A stretch of DNA of 9,218 nucleotides, taken from Actinomycetales bacterium (lineage in GTDB: Bacteria; Actinomycetota; Actinomycetes; Actinomycetales; Cellulomonadaceae). Shown one piece after another: positions 1 through 7,151 of the stretch; within the stretch, counting starts at the first letter, position 1, and every line of letters begins with the position of its first letter. Position numbers and translations under genes: made by a program. Below the pieces are notes generated by a model, which saw nothing but the letters and a program-made list of their open reading frames with translations, was not told the origin of the DNA and searched no databases. The stretch lies in the NCBI GenBank assembly GCA_012514545.1, contig JAAZAC010000319.1, positions 1 through 9,218 on the forward strand, in the 5' to 3' direction.

Positions 1-2030
1 GCCTCGGGGTCGGCGGCGGTCACGACGAGCTCGACGTCGCTGCTCACCAGGCCCATGTCCCCGGAGGACACCGACAGGTCGGTCGTGACGCCGTCGGCGG
101 GCGGCTCGGCCAGCAGGTCCTCGAGCTGCGCGCGGACCTCGGCGACGTCGGCGTCGTCCGCGACGGTGATCGCGAACGTCGCGCTCGCCCCGCCGCCGCC
201 GAAGAACGCGGCCATCGCCGGGTCGGTGCCGACGGTCGTCTGGACCGTCGCGACGCCGTCGACGCCCATGAGCGTCTCCTCGGTGACCCGCGCGGCGCTG
301 TCCTGCGCGTCGAGCGAGGCGCCGGGCCGGAACGTCTGCGTGACGGTGAGCGCGTCGGAGCCGCTGTCGCCGAGCAGGTTCGTCTCCAGCCGCGGCACGA
401 GCGCCGCGGTGCCGCCGAGGATCGCCACCGCGACGAGCAGGCTGACCGCCGGGCGCCGCAGCACCAGGTCGAGCGTGGGCACGTACGCGCGCTGCCAGCG
501 GGTGCGCCGCTCCTTCGCCTCGGCCGCGGCGCGGATGCGCGCGGCCTCCTCCTCGTCGACGGCCTGCGGCGCACGCACGAACCAGTAGGCGAGCACCGGC
601 ACGATCGTGATCGCCACGAGGAGCGAGGCGCCCATGGCCAGGCCGACGGTGATGGCGAACGGCCGGAACAGCTCGCCGGCCAGGCCGCCCACGAGGCCGA
701 TCGGCAGGAACACCGCCACGGTCGCGACGGTGGACGCGGTGATCGCGGCGGCGACCTCGCGCACCGCACCCGCGATGGCCGGCAGCTTCGCCTCGCCGTA
801 GGACAGGTGCCGCTTGATGTTCTCGATGACGACGATCGCGTCGTCGACCACCCGGCCGATCGCGATGGTCAGCGCGGACAGCGTGAGGAGGTTGAGCGTG
901 TAGCCCGTCGCGTACATGGCGGTGAACGCGGCCAGCAGCGACAGCGGGATCGACACCGCCGAGACGAGCGTCGTGCTCACCGACAGCAGGAAGACGAGGA
1001 TGACGAGGACGGCGAAGCCCAGGCCGAGCAGGCCCTTCTCCGTCAGGCCGTGGATCGACTCCTCGATGAACGGCGCCTGGTCGAAGACGACGGCGACCTC
1101 GAGGCCCTCGGCCTCGGCGAGCTCGGCCAGGTCGGCCACCACCTCGCCGACCCCGTGCGAGACGTCGACGGTGTTGCCCTCGGGCGTCTTCGTCACGGAG
1201 ATCGCGAGCGCGGGCTCGCCGTCCAGGCGCGAGTAGGAGTCGGGCGCCGCCTCGCCCTCGCGCACGGTCGCGACGTCGCCGAGCCGCAGGTCGCCCTCGC
1301 CGAGGGGCAGCGCCTCCAGGTCGGCGACGCTGGTCAGGGGGGTGCCGACCTGCACGGTCCACGTGGTCGCGTCCTCGGTGAGCTGCCCGGCGGGCACGAC
1401 GACGCCGTTGCGCTCGAGCACCGTGCGCAGCTGCTCGACGTCGACGGTGCCGCGGGCGAGCGCCATGAGGTCGGGCGCGACGACGACCCGCCGCTCGGCC
1501 GCGCCCGTGACCGCGACCGACCGGACGCCGCGCACGTCCCCGAGCTCGGGCACGAGGACGTCGTCGACGAAGGCGCCGAGCGCGACCGGGTCGGCCCCGG
1601 CCACCGCGAGCTGCACGATCGGCAGGTCGTCGAGGGAGCCGGTGACCACCTGGGTCTCGACGTCGTCGGGCAGGACCTGCGCGATGCGGCCGACCGAGAC
1701 CTGCACCTGCTGCGCGGCCCAGGTCATGTCGGTGCCGTAGTCGAAGAGCACCGTGGTGGTGGACACGTTGGCGGCCGAGCGCGAGGTGATCTCGTCGATC
1801 CCGCGCACGCCCGCGACGGCCTCCTCGATCGGGGCCGTGACCTGGTCCTCGACCACCTCGGGGGACATGCCCGGCGCGATCGCGACGACGACCGCGGCGG
1901 GCAGCTCGAGCGGCGGGATGAGCTCCTGCTCGAGCGACGTCAGGCTCACGACGCCGGTGAGGATCACGGCGATCGTGATGAGGGCGGTGACCGCGCGGAA
2001 GCGGAGGGACAGGCGGGCGAGCGCGGACAC
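1..2030 (-). CDS. Efflux RND transporter permease, AcrB/HAE1-like (3' end outside window)
   Basis: This is the N-terminal part (about 676 codons) of a proton-driven RND efflux pump of the inner membrane; family members are usually 1,000-1,050 residues, so about a third is missing beyond position 1. Visible in order are a first membrane helix (residues ~12-32), a periplasmic-type porter domain opening with an LIPPLELP stretch (compare AcrB), a block of helices at ~333-485 and the start of the second repeat at ~523. The helix-4 proton-relay pair is intact, in VVDDAIVVIENIKRH (Asp396/Asp397, matching AcrB Asp407/408). The GTG start at 2030 follows GGAG with a 7-base gap; an ATG at 2037 is out of frame. 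The next gene upstream is divergent, so no membrane-fusion partner lies on that side. Substrate cannot be inferred; lone Gram-positive HAE1 pumps such as SwrC are the closest known analogy. Confidence 0.93.
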   Translation of the reverse strand, partial: MSALARLSLRFRAVTALITIAVILTGVVSLTSLEQELIPPLELPAAVVVAIAPGMSPEVVEDQVTAPIEEAVAGVRGIDEITSRSAANVSTTTVLFDYGTDMTWAAQQVQVSVGRIAQVLPDDVETQVVTGSLDDLPIVQLAVAGADPVALGAFVDDVLVPELGDVRGVRSVAVTGAAERRVVVAPDLMALARGTVDVEQLRTVLERNGVVVPAGQLTEDATTWTVQVGTPLTSVADLEALPLGEGDLRLGDVATVREGEAAPDSYSRLDGEPALAISVTKTPEGNTVDVSHGVGEVVADLAELAEAEGLEVAVVFDQAPFIEESIHGLTEKGLLGLGFAVLVILVFLLSVSTTLVSAVSIPLSLLAAFTAMYATGYTLNLLTLSALTIAIGRVVDDAIVVIENIKRHLSYGEAKLPAIAGAVREVAAAITASTVATVAVFLPIGLVGGLAGELFRPFAITVGLAMGASLLVAITIVPVLAYWFVRAPQAVDEEEAARIRAAAEAKERRTRWQRAYVPTLDLVLRRPAVSLLVAVAILGGTAALVPRLETNLLGDSGSDALTVTQTFRPGASLDAQDSAARVTEETLMGVDGVATVQTTVGTDPAMAAFFGGGGASATFAITVADDADVAEVRAQLEDLLAEPPADGVTTDLSVSSGDMGLVSSDVELVVTAADPE

Positions 2031-2096
2031 GCGTCATCTCCAGGGTCAGGTGCGAGAGGCGCCCACGATCGGGGGCCGCAGGTGCAAACGCGCGAG

Positions 2097-2102
2097 AGGG
2101 TA
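2097..2102 (-). promoter_or_regulatory. Possible -10 element for the RND gene
   Basis: Read on the minus strand this is TACCCT, which fits the TANNNT form of housekeeping actinobacterial -10 boxes. It would place the transcript start about 60 bases before the GTG. No convincing -35 is visible; the -35 region would fall in the dyad at 2113-2129. Confidence 0.35.
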
Positions 2103-2112
2103 CCGGGGTTCC

Positions 2113-2129
2113 GCGCGCGTCCCGCGCGC
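2113..2129. repeat. GC dyad in the divergent promoter region
   Basis: GCGCGCG and CGCGCGC form a perfect 7-base inverted repeat around a 3-base centre. Its centre (2121) is also the exact midpoint of the two outward-facing TACCCT hexamers at 2097-2102 and 2140-2145. It could be an operator shared by both genes, but low-complexity CG runs are common at this base composition. Confidence 0.4.
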
Positions 2130-2139
2130 CCTCGCGTCC

Positions 2140-2145
2140 TACCCT
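2140..2145 (+). promoter_or_regulatory. Possible -10 element for the DUF808 gene
   Basis: TACCCT on the plus strand, 40 bases before the ATG, fits the TANNNT pattern. It is the mirror image of the hexamer at 2097-2102. A transcript starting about 7 bases downstream would begin just before the hairpin at 2154-2170. Confidence 0.4.
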
Positions 2146-2153
2146 TGCCTCCT

Positions 2154-2170
2154 GCACGGCGGGGCCGTGC
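2154..2170 (+). other. Leader hairpin just before the DUF808 ribosome binding site
   Basis: GCACGGC, a GGG loop and GCCGTGC form a perfect 7-bp stem ending one base before the Shine-Dalgarno sequence GGAGGGAGG (2172-2180). Near the 5' end of the predicted transcript it could affect stability or ribosome access, or be a protein-binding dyad in DNA. Confidence 0.4.
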
Positions 2171-2184
2171 CGGAGGGAGGACGG

Positions 2185-3141
2185 ATGGCGGGCGGCCTCG
2201 CGGCGCTCCTGGACGACATCGCGGCGTTCGCGAAGCTCGCGGCCGCGTCGATCGACGACGTCGGCGCCGCGGCGGGCCGCGCGAGCGTGAAGGCGGCGGG
2301 CGTCGTCGTGGACGACACCGCGGTGACGCCGCGCTACGTGCACGGCTTCACGCCCGACCGCGAGCTGCCGGTGATCTGGCGGATCGCGCTGGGCTCGCTG
2401 CGCAACAAGCTCCTCGTCATCCTCCCGGGCGCCCTGCTGCTCAGCCAGTTCCTGCCGTGGCTGCTCACGCCGGTGCTCATGCTCGGCGGGACGTACCTGG
2501 CGTTCGAGGGCGCGGAGAAGCTCTGGGAGGCGGTGACCGGGCACCACCAGGAGGCCCGCGAGGTGCCCGCGGCCGCCGTCGGCCCCGACACCGAGCGGAC
2601 CATGGTGCGCGGCGCCATCCGGACGGACCTCATCCTCTCGGCCGAGATCATGGTCATCGCGCTCGACGAGGTCGCCGAGGAGCCGCTCGGCTACCGCGCG
2701 GCGAGCCTCGTCGTCGTCGCCCTCGCGATCACCGCGCTCGTCTACGGCGTCGTCGCGCTCATCGTCAAGGCCGACGACGTCGGGCTGCGCCTCGCGGAGC
2801 GGCGCTCCGGCGTGGTGGCGGGGGCCGGGCGGCTGCTCGTGCGCGCGATGCCGCGGGTGCTCGCGGCGCTCTCGACGCTGGGGATCGCGGCGATGCTCTG
2901 GGTGGGCGGCCACATCCTGCTGCAGGGCGTGGACGACCTGGGCTGGCACGCGCCGTACGACCTGGTGCACCGGCTCGGGGAGCTCGTGCACGGCGTGCCC
3001 GGCGTCGGCGGGTTCCTCGCCTGGCTCGTGGACACGCTCGCCTCGGCGCTCGCCGGGCTGCTCGTGGGCGCCGTCGTCGTGGGCGCGTGGCACCTCGTGG
3101 GCCGGCTCCGCCGCCGCGGCGGGGCGGCCCCGGGGCACTGA
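2185..3141 (+). CDS. DUF808 family inner-membrane protein (YedI-like)
   Basis: A 318-residue multi-pass membrane protein of the DUF808 family, whose E. coli member is YedI; the biochemical function of the family is not known to me. Hallmarks are the N-terminal LLDDIAAFAKLAA segment, a DD-rich linker (residues 24-44), the ERELPVIW-like block (DRELPVIWRIALGSLRNKL, ~59-76), and the following helix pair ending in LMLGGTYLAFEGAEKL (~98-113). Membrane segments lie at about 77-105, 172-195, 222-247 and 276-300. The C-terminus is Arg-rich and probably cytoplasmic. The ATG at 2185 was chosen because GGAGGGAGG sits four bases upstream and family similarity begins there; the reading frame stays open further upstream without coding character. 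It is transcribed divergently from the RND pump and appears monocistronic, with a stem-loop after its stop. Confidence 0.92.
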   Translation: MAGGLAALLDDIAAFAKLAAASIDDVGAAAGRASVKAAGVVVDDTAVTPRYVHGFTPDRELPVIWRIALGSLRNKLLVILPGALLLSQFLPWLLTPVLMLGGTYLAFEGAEKLWEAVTGHHQEAREVPAAAVGPDTERTMVRGAIRTDLILSAEIMVIALDEVAEEPLGYRAASLVVVALAITALVYGVVALIVKADDVGLRLAERRSGVVAGAGRLLVRAMPRVLAALSTLGIAAMLWVGGHILLQGVDDLGWHAPYDLVHRLGELVHGVPGVGGFLAWLVDTLASALAGLLVGAVVVGAWHLVGRLRRRGGAAPGH

Positions 3142-3162
3142 GGACGCCGCACGCGGGTGGGC

Positions 3163-3187
3163 CGCGTGGGGAGGTTCACCCCGCGCG
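3163..3187 (+). terminator. Stem-loop after the DUF808 gene, possible terminator
   Basis: Positions 3163-3171 can pair with 3179-3187 as a 9-bp stem (eight G-C pairs and one G-U) around a 7-base loop, starting 22 bases after the stop codon. There is no U tract, as is common in high-GC actinobacteria. It sits between the DUF808 stop and the putative promoter of the next gene, the right place to separate the two units. Confidence 0.45.
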
Positions 3188-3191
3188 ACTC

Positions 3192-3217
3192 CTCAGGAAG
3201 CGCGCGTCCCGGCCGAT
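3192..3217 (+). promoter_or_regulatory. Putative sigma-28-like (FliA/SigD/WhiG class) promoter of the PAS-GGDEF gene
   Basis: CTCA (3192-3195), 15 bases, then GGCCGAT (3211-3217). The GCCGAT hexamer is the core of the sigma-28 class -10 (consensus GCCGATAA), and the upstream box lies at about the expected distance for that class. The two bases after GCCGAT are GG rather than AA. The same arrangement precedes the second GGDEF gene (8628-8653). The predicted leader is about 40 bases. The sigma assignment is inference. Confidence 0.5.
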
Positions 3218-3264
3218 GGGTCCCTGGGGGCGCGTCCGGGGTGCGTCGTCGGAAGGGGCTCGTC

Positions 3265-4635
3265 ATGGTCGACGCGCACCCCCCTGCACCCGCCGAACCC
3301 CCGATCCACCTGCCCGACGAGGTCCTCGTCCACAACCTCCTCGACGCCGCGGACGAGGTCATCTACTTCAAGGACCTGCACAGCCGCTTCATCCGCGTGA
3401 GCGCCGGGTGCGCGCGCGTGCACGGCCGGTCGTCGCCCGACGAGCTCGTCGGGCTCACGGACTTCGACCTGTTCGGGCAGGAGCACGCCCGCGCGGCCTA
3501 CGAGGACGAGCAGCGCATCATCGCCACGGGCCGGCCCGTCGTCGGCAAGATCGAGCGCGAGACGCGGGACCACCGGCCCGACTCCTGGGCGTCGAGCAGC
3601 AAGTACCCCCTGCGCGACGCGGACGGCACGATCATCGGCACGTTCGGCGTGACCCGGGACATCACCGACCGGATCCACGCGGAGCGTGCGCTCGAGCGCG
3701 TCGTGCGCGAGCGCGAGGAGGCGAACGCCGAGCTGGCGCGCGTGTCCGCCGAGCTCGCCGCCGTCCTCGCGGCCTCGCCGGACGCCATCGCCCGCTACGG
3801 CCCGGACCTGCGCTACCGCTACGTCAACCCCGCGTGCGAGCGCCTGTGGGACCGCCGGGCCGTGGAGCTCATCGGCCGCACGGACCACGAGGTCTTCCCG
3901 GGCGCGCGCTTCGTCGGGCCGTGGGAGGAGGCGCTGCTGCGCGTGCTCGCGGAGGGCCTCGACGAGGACCTCCACCTCGCCGTCGACGCCGGCCCGGTCG
4001 AGGGGCGCTGGGTGCACGCGGCGCTGACCGCCGAGCCCGGCCCGGACGGGACCCCGATCGGCGTGCTCGCCTCGCTGCGCGACGTCACCGAGACCAAGCG
4101 CGCGGAGGAGGAGCTCGCGCACCGCGCCATGCACGACGAGGTCACCGGCCTGCCCAACCGGCGCCTCCTCATGGACCGCCTGCGCCACGCGCTCCTCGGG
4201 CTGCGCCGGCGGCCGGGCACGGTCGCGCTGCTCTTCGTCGACCTCGACCGCTTCAAGCAGGTCAACGACGCCCACGGCCACGACCAGGGCGACCGGCTGC
4301 TGCGCATCGTCGCCGAGCGGCTCGTGCACGCGGCCCGCGCGCACGACACCGTCGCCCGGCTCGGCGGCGACGAGTTCGTCCTGCTCTGCGAGGACGTCGA
4401 CCCGGACCAGGGGGCGCGCGCCGTCGCGGAACGGGTGGTCGCCGCGCTGCGCGAGCCCTACCCGCTCGACGGCCTGGTCGTCGAGTCGTGCGCGAGCGTC
4501 GGGATCGTCGTGACGACCGACCCCGACGCCGACCCGGTCACCCTGCTGCGCGCCGCCGACCGCGCGATGTACCGCGTCAAGGAGGCGGGCGGCGACGGGT
4601 TCCGCAGCTCGCTCCCGCTCGTGGACGTGACGTAG
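3265..4635 (+). CDS. Diguanylate cyclase with two PAS domains (PAS-PAS-GGDEF)
   Basis: A 456-residue protein predicted to make cyclic di-GMP from two GTP. It has no signal peptide or membrane helix, so it should be cytoplasmic. Order: PAS 1 (~20-138, with VIYFKDLHSRFIRVSAG), a charged helical linker (~139-170), PAS 2 (~171-280, ending in the usual DVTETKRAEEEL connector), then GGDEF (~288-445). The active-site GGDEF is intact at 367-371, with the first metal-binding Asp in FVDLDRFK (Asp326). An RxxD inhibitory site (Arg358-Asp361, RAHD) lies exactly five residues before GGDEF, so product feedback inhibition is expected. No EAL domain follows. The ATG at 3265 has GGAAGGGG six bases upstream; a GTG at 3157 in the same frame would add 36 low-complexity residues, would span the stem-loop and putative promoter, and is less likely. 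PAS ligands are not evident. Confidence 0.94.
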   Translation: MVDAHPPAPAEPPIHLPDEVLVHNLLDAADEVIYFKDLHSRFIRVSAGCARVHGRSSPDELVGLTDFDLFGQEHARAAYEDEQRIIATGRPVVGKIERETRDHRPDSWASSSKYPLRDADGTIIGTFGVTRDITDRIHAERALERVVREREEANAELARVSAELAAVLAASPDAIARYGPDLRYRYVNPACERLWDRRAVELIGRTDHEVFPGARFVGPWEEALLRVLAEGLDEDLHLAVDAGPVEGRWVHAALTAEPGPDGTPIGVLASLRDVTETKRAEEELAHRAMHDEVTGLPNRRLLMDRLRHALLGLRRRPGTVALLFVDLDRFKQVNDAHGHDQGDRLLRIVAERLVHAARAHDTVARLGGDEFVLLCEDVDPDQGARAVAERVVAALREPYPLDGLVVESCASVGIVVTTDPDADPVTLLRAADRAMYRVKEAGGDGFRSSLPLVDVT

Positions 4636-4641
4636 GTCACA
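4626..4641 (+). promoter_or_regulatory. Crp/GlxR-type operator candidate upstream of the isoprenoid operon
   Basis: CGTGACGTAGGTCACA matches the GlxR/Crp-type consensus TGTGANNTANNTCACA at every fixed position except the first. It overlaps the last codons and stop of the PAS-GGDEF gene and is centred about 40 bases upstream of the candidate -10 at 4671. That spacing suits an activator or a repressor of the downstream synthase-desaturase pair. Because part of it is coding sequence, chance cannot be excluded. Confidence 0.45.
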
Positions 4642-4670
4642 AGGCCCGGTCCGGCCCGCCCGGCGGCCCC

Positions 4671-4676
4671 TAGCCT
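4671..4676 (+). promoter_or_regulatory. Possible -10 element of the isoprenoid operon
   Basis: TAGCCT within CCCCTAGCCTCGCAG is a typical-looking actinobacterial -10 box in the 78-base gap before the synthase gene. No good -35 is seen 16-18 bases upstream, consistent with dependence on an activator, but this is weak evidence alone. Confidence 0.35.
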
Positions 4677-4713
4677 CGCAGAGGGCTGACGGCCCACCGA
4701 GGAAGAGGGCGAC

Positions 4714-5637
4714 GTGGGCGGACGGAGCGGGGGCGACGGCGTCCGTCCGGCTGCGCTCGCGGCCGCGATGACGCGGCGCGCCAGCACGCAGTCGTACCTG
4801 ACGATCCGCTGGCTCGCGGACCCGGCCCGGCGCGCCGACGCGTTCGCGTTCTACGCGTACTTCCGCTGGCTCGACGACATGGTCGACGAGCACCTGCCCG
4901 ACGCCGCCGCCCGCCGCGCGCTCGTCGACCGCCAGCGCCGCGTCCTGGGCCCGGCGGCCGGGCGGCCGGCGGACCTCGCCCCGGAGGAGCGGATGGGCGC
5001 CGCGCTGGCCGACGCGGCGGCGCGCCCGGGCGGCGCGGGCCTGGGCCGCGCGCTCGACGCGATGTGCGACGTCATGGCGTTCGACGCCGCCCGCCGCGGC
5101 CGCCTGGTGACCGCGGCCGAGCTGGACGCGTGCACGCAGGACCTCGCGGTCGCGGTCACGGAGGCGCTGCACCACTGCATCGGTCACGGCTGCCGGACGC
5201 CGCACGAGGGCCGGTACGTCGCGGTGACGGGCGCGCACGTCGCGCACATGCTGCGCGACATGGCGGAGGACCTCGCCGCGGGGTACTGCAACGTGCCCGC
5301 GGAGCTGCTCGACGGCGCGCCGCCCGCGTTCGCCGACCTCGCCGAGCCCGCGCTGCGGGCGTGGGTCCGCGACCGGGTCGCGCTCGCGCGCTCGTGCCTG
5401 GCGGCGGGCCGGCGGTACGTCGCGGGCGTGGACAGCGTGCGGTGCCAGCTGGCGGGCCACGCGTACGTGGCGCGGTTCGCCTGGGTGCTCGACGCGATCG
5501 AGGCCGACGGCTTCCGCCTGCGGCCCGCGTACCCGGAGCGGGCGACGGCGCGCGGCGGGCTCGCGATCGCCGTCGGGGGCGCGCGGTCGTGGCTGACGAG
5601 CCCGCGCCGGGCGGACGACCCGGTCGCGGTCGGCTGA
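4714..5637 (+). CDS. Phytoene/squalene synthase family protein (CrtB-like, divergent)
   Basis: A 307-residue protein of the head-to-head prenyl-diphosphate condensing family, which joins two prenyl diphosphates (C15 or C20) to squalene- or phytoene-type products. The first aspartate motif is clear, DDMVD at 54-58 in YFRWLDDMVDEH, and the second is RDMAED at 181-186, followed by GYCNVP. It differs from typical CrtB/CrtM: the conserved QxxN four residues before the second motif's first Asp reads HVAH (175-178), and the usual YxxxVAxxVG segment is not recognisable (about 140-150, TQDLAVAVTEAL). It probably belongs to a separate branch, so product and chain length are uncertain. The GTG start at 4714 has GGAAGAGGG four bases upstream; ATG 4768 lacks such a site. 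It is 11 bases from the desaturase gene, so the two are an operon. No prenyl-diphosphate synthase or lycopene cyclase gene is in the window. Confidence 0.88.
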   Translation: MGGRSGGDGVRPAALAAAMTRRASTQSYLTIRWLADPARRADAFAFYAYFRWLDDMVDEHLPDAAARRALVDRQRRVLGPAAGRPADLAPEERMGAALADAAARPGGAGLGRALDAMCDVMAFDAARRGRLVTAAELDACTQDLAVAVTEALHHCIGHGCRTPHEGRYVAVTGAHVAHMLRDMAEDLAAGYCNVPAELLDGAPPAFADLAEPALRAWVRDRVALARSCLAAGRRYVAGVDSVRCQLAGHAYVARFAWVLDAIEADGFRLRPAYPERATARGGLAIAVGGARSWLTSPRRADDPVAVG

Positions 5638-5648
5638 ACGGAGGACGC

Positions 5649-7151
5649 ATGGCCAGGGAGGCGATCGTCGTCGGCGCGGGCGTCGGTGGGCTGTCGGCGG
5701 CGGCCCACCTCGCGCGGCGCGGCCTGCGCGTGACGGTGGTGGAGCGGCACCGGGGCCCGGGCGGGCGGCTCGGGCGGTTCACCCGGGAGGGCCACGTGTT
5801 CTCCACGGGCCCGACGCTGCTGATCATGCCGCTGCTCTACCGCACGGAGATGGCGCGCCTGGGCCTGGACGTCGAGACCGCGCTGGCGCCGCGGCGCGTG
5901 GACCCCACGTACGACGTCGTGTTCGACGACGGCGCCCGCCTCGCCATGACCTCGGACCTCGTCGCGATGCGCGACCAGCTCGAGGCGCTCGAGCCGGGCG
6001 CGTTCGGGGGCTTCCTGCGCTACGTCGACGAGGGCCGCGACCACTACCACCGGGCGATGCCTCGGCTCGTGGACCGCGACTTCCGCCGCTGGACGGACTT
6101 CCTGACGCCGGCGAACGCCCTGCTCGCGCTGCAGATCCGGGCGCTCCTGCCGCACTACCGGCACATGGGCCGGTTCTTCGCGACGCCGCGGCTCAAGGCG
6201 GCGTTCACCTACCAGGACGTCTACATGGGGCTGAGCCCGTTCAGCGCGCCGTCGACGTTCTCGCTCACCCCGTACAGCGAGCTCGCGCACGGCGTCTGGT
6301 ACCCGACGGGCGGCATGTACCGGATCGCCGAGGCGCTCGCCGAGGCCGCCGAGGACGCGGGGGTGCGGTTCCGCTACGCGACCTCCGTGCGCCGGATCGA
6401 GGTCGCGGGCGGCCGGGCGACCGGCGTCGTGCTGGACGACGGCGCGGAGCTGGCCGCGGACGTCGTCGTCGCCAACGCGGACCTCGCCTACGTGTACCGC
6501 CACCTGCTGCCCGACGCGCGGGCCGCGGCGCGGATCGAGCGCCGGACGTTCTCGGGCTCGGCGATCAGCTTCTTCTGGGGGACCGACCGGCGGTACCCCG
6601 AGCTGGCGCCGCACACGCTCTTCCTGTCCGACGCCTACCGCGAGAACTTCGACCGGATCGAGCGCAACGAGCCGCTGCCGGACCGGCCGAGCGTGTACGT
6701 GCACGCGGCCACCCGGCTGGACCCGGCGGCGGCGCCGGAGGGGCGGGACACGCTCGTCGTCGTCGTGCCGACGGGGCACATGCGCTACGACGGCGACGAC
6801 CCGGCGCTGCTGGCGCGCGAGGAGGAGGCGTGGGCGGCCGAGCGCGAGCGGGCGCGGGCCGCGGCGCTGGACCGGCTCGCGCAGGTGGGCGTGACGGACC
6901 TGGCGGAGCACGTCGTCGTCGAGGCGACGGCGACCCCGCCGACGTGGCGGGCCCAGCACAACCTCGTGCGCGGGGCGACGCACGGCCTCGCGCACACGCT
7001 CACCCAGCTCGCGTACCTGCGGCCGCACAACCGGCACGCCCGGTACCGGAACCTGTACTTCGCGGGGGCGAGCACGCACCCCGGCACGGGCGTGCCGACG
7101 GCGATGGTCTCCGGCCGGCTCGCGGCCGAGCGGGTGCTCGACGACGGCTGA
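5649..7151 (+). CDS. crtI: CrtI-type phytoene desaturase family FAD oxidoreductase
   Basis: A 500-residue FAD-dependent dehydrogenase of the bacterial carotenoid desaturase family, normal length for CrtI. The N-terminus carries the dinucleotide-binding fold: GAGVGG (9-14) and the ribose-binding Glu32 in VVERHRGPGGRLGRF, then the family's GxxFxTGPT-like stretch (~48-56). The C-terminus holds the bacterial phytoene dehydrogenase signature, NLYFAGASTHPGTGV (468-482), followed by the helix PTAMVSGRLAAERV. It would introduce double bonds into (or otherwise oxidise) a polyene made by the adjacent synthase, probably at the membrane surface. The ATG at 5649 follows GGAGG at 5640-5644. Sequence alone does not tell phytoene desaturase from diapophytoene desaturase or a squalene-forming oxidoreductase such as HpnE, so the gene symbol denotes the family, not a proven substrate. 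Confidence 0.9.
   Translation: MAREAIVVGAGVGGLSAAAHLARRGLRVTVVERHRGPGGRLGRFTREGHVFSTGPTLLIMPLLYRTEMARLGLDVETALAPRRVDPTYDVVFDDGARLAMTSDLVAMRDQLEALEPGAFGGFLRYVDEGRDHYHRAMPRLVDRDFRRWTDFLTPANALLALQIRALLPHYRHMGRFFATPRLKAAFTYQDVYMGLSPFSAPSTFSLTPYSELAHGVWYPTGGMYRIAEALAEAAEDAGVRFRYATSVRRIEVAGGRATGVVLDDGAELAADVVVANADLAYVYRHLLPDARAAARIERRTFSGSAISFFWGTDRRYPELAPHTLFLSDAYRENFDRIERNEPLPDRPSVYVHAATRLDPAAAPEGRDTLVVVVPTGHMRYDGDDPALLAREEEAWAAERERARAAALDRLAQVGVTDLAEHVVVEATATPPTWRAQHNLVRGATHGLAHTLTQLAYLRPHNRHARYRNLYFAGASTHPGTGVPTAMVSGRLAAERVLDDG

Noticed and set aside
44..769. A minus-strand frame within the RND gene
   Set aside because: It is a shifted frame of the RND coding sequence rich in Arg/Ser/Pro; the true frame carries the RND motifs.
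2047..2086. Direct repeat of CAGGTGC (2047-2053 and 2080-2086) in the RND leader
   Set aside because: Seven bases with unmatched flanks is too short to separate from chance at this base composition.
1753..2184. An N-terminal extension of the DUF808 frame
   Set aside because: It runs antisense into the RND gene; similarity to the family and a strong ribosome binding site both point to ATG 2185.
807..4673. A 1,288-codon open frame on the plus strand
   Set aside because: It runs antisense to the RND gene and out of frame across the DUF808 and GGDEF genes. It is Arg/Gly/Asp-rich low-complexity translation, typical of GC-rich shadow frames, with no domain.
3193..5460. A 755-codon minus-strand open frame
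   Set aside because: It is antisense to the PAS-GGDEF and synthase genes; the translation is Arg/Val/Asp-rich with no recognisable motif.
5184..7079. A 631-codon minus-strand open frame
   Set aside because: It is antisense to the synthase and desaturase genes, which show strong family motifs on the plus strand.
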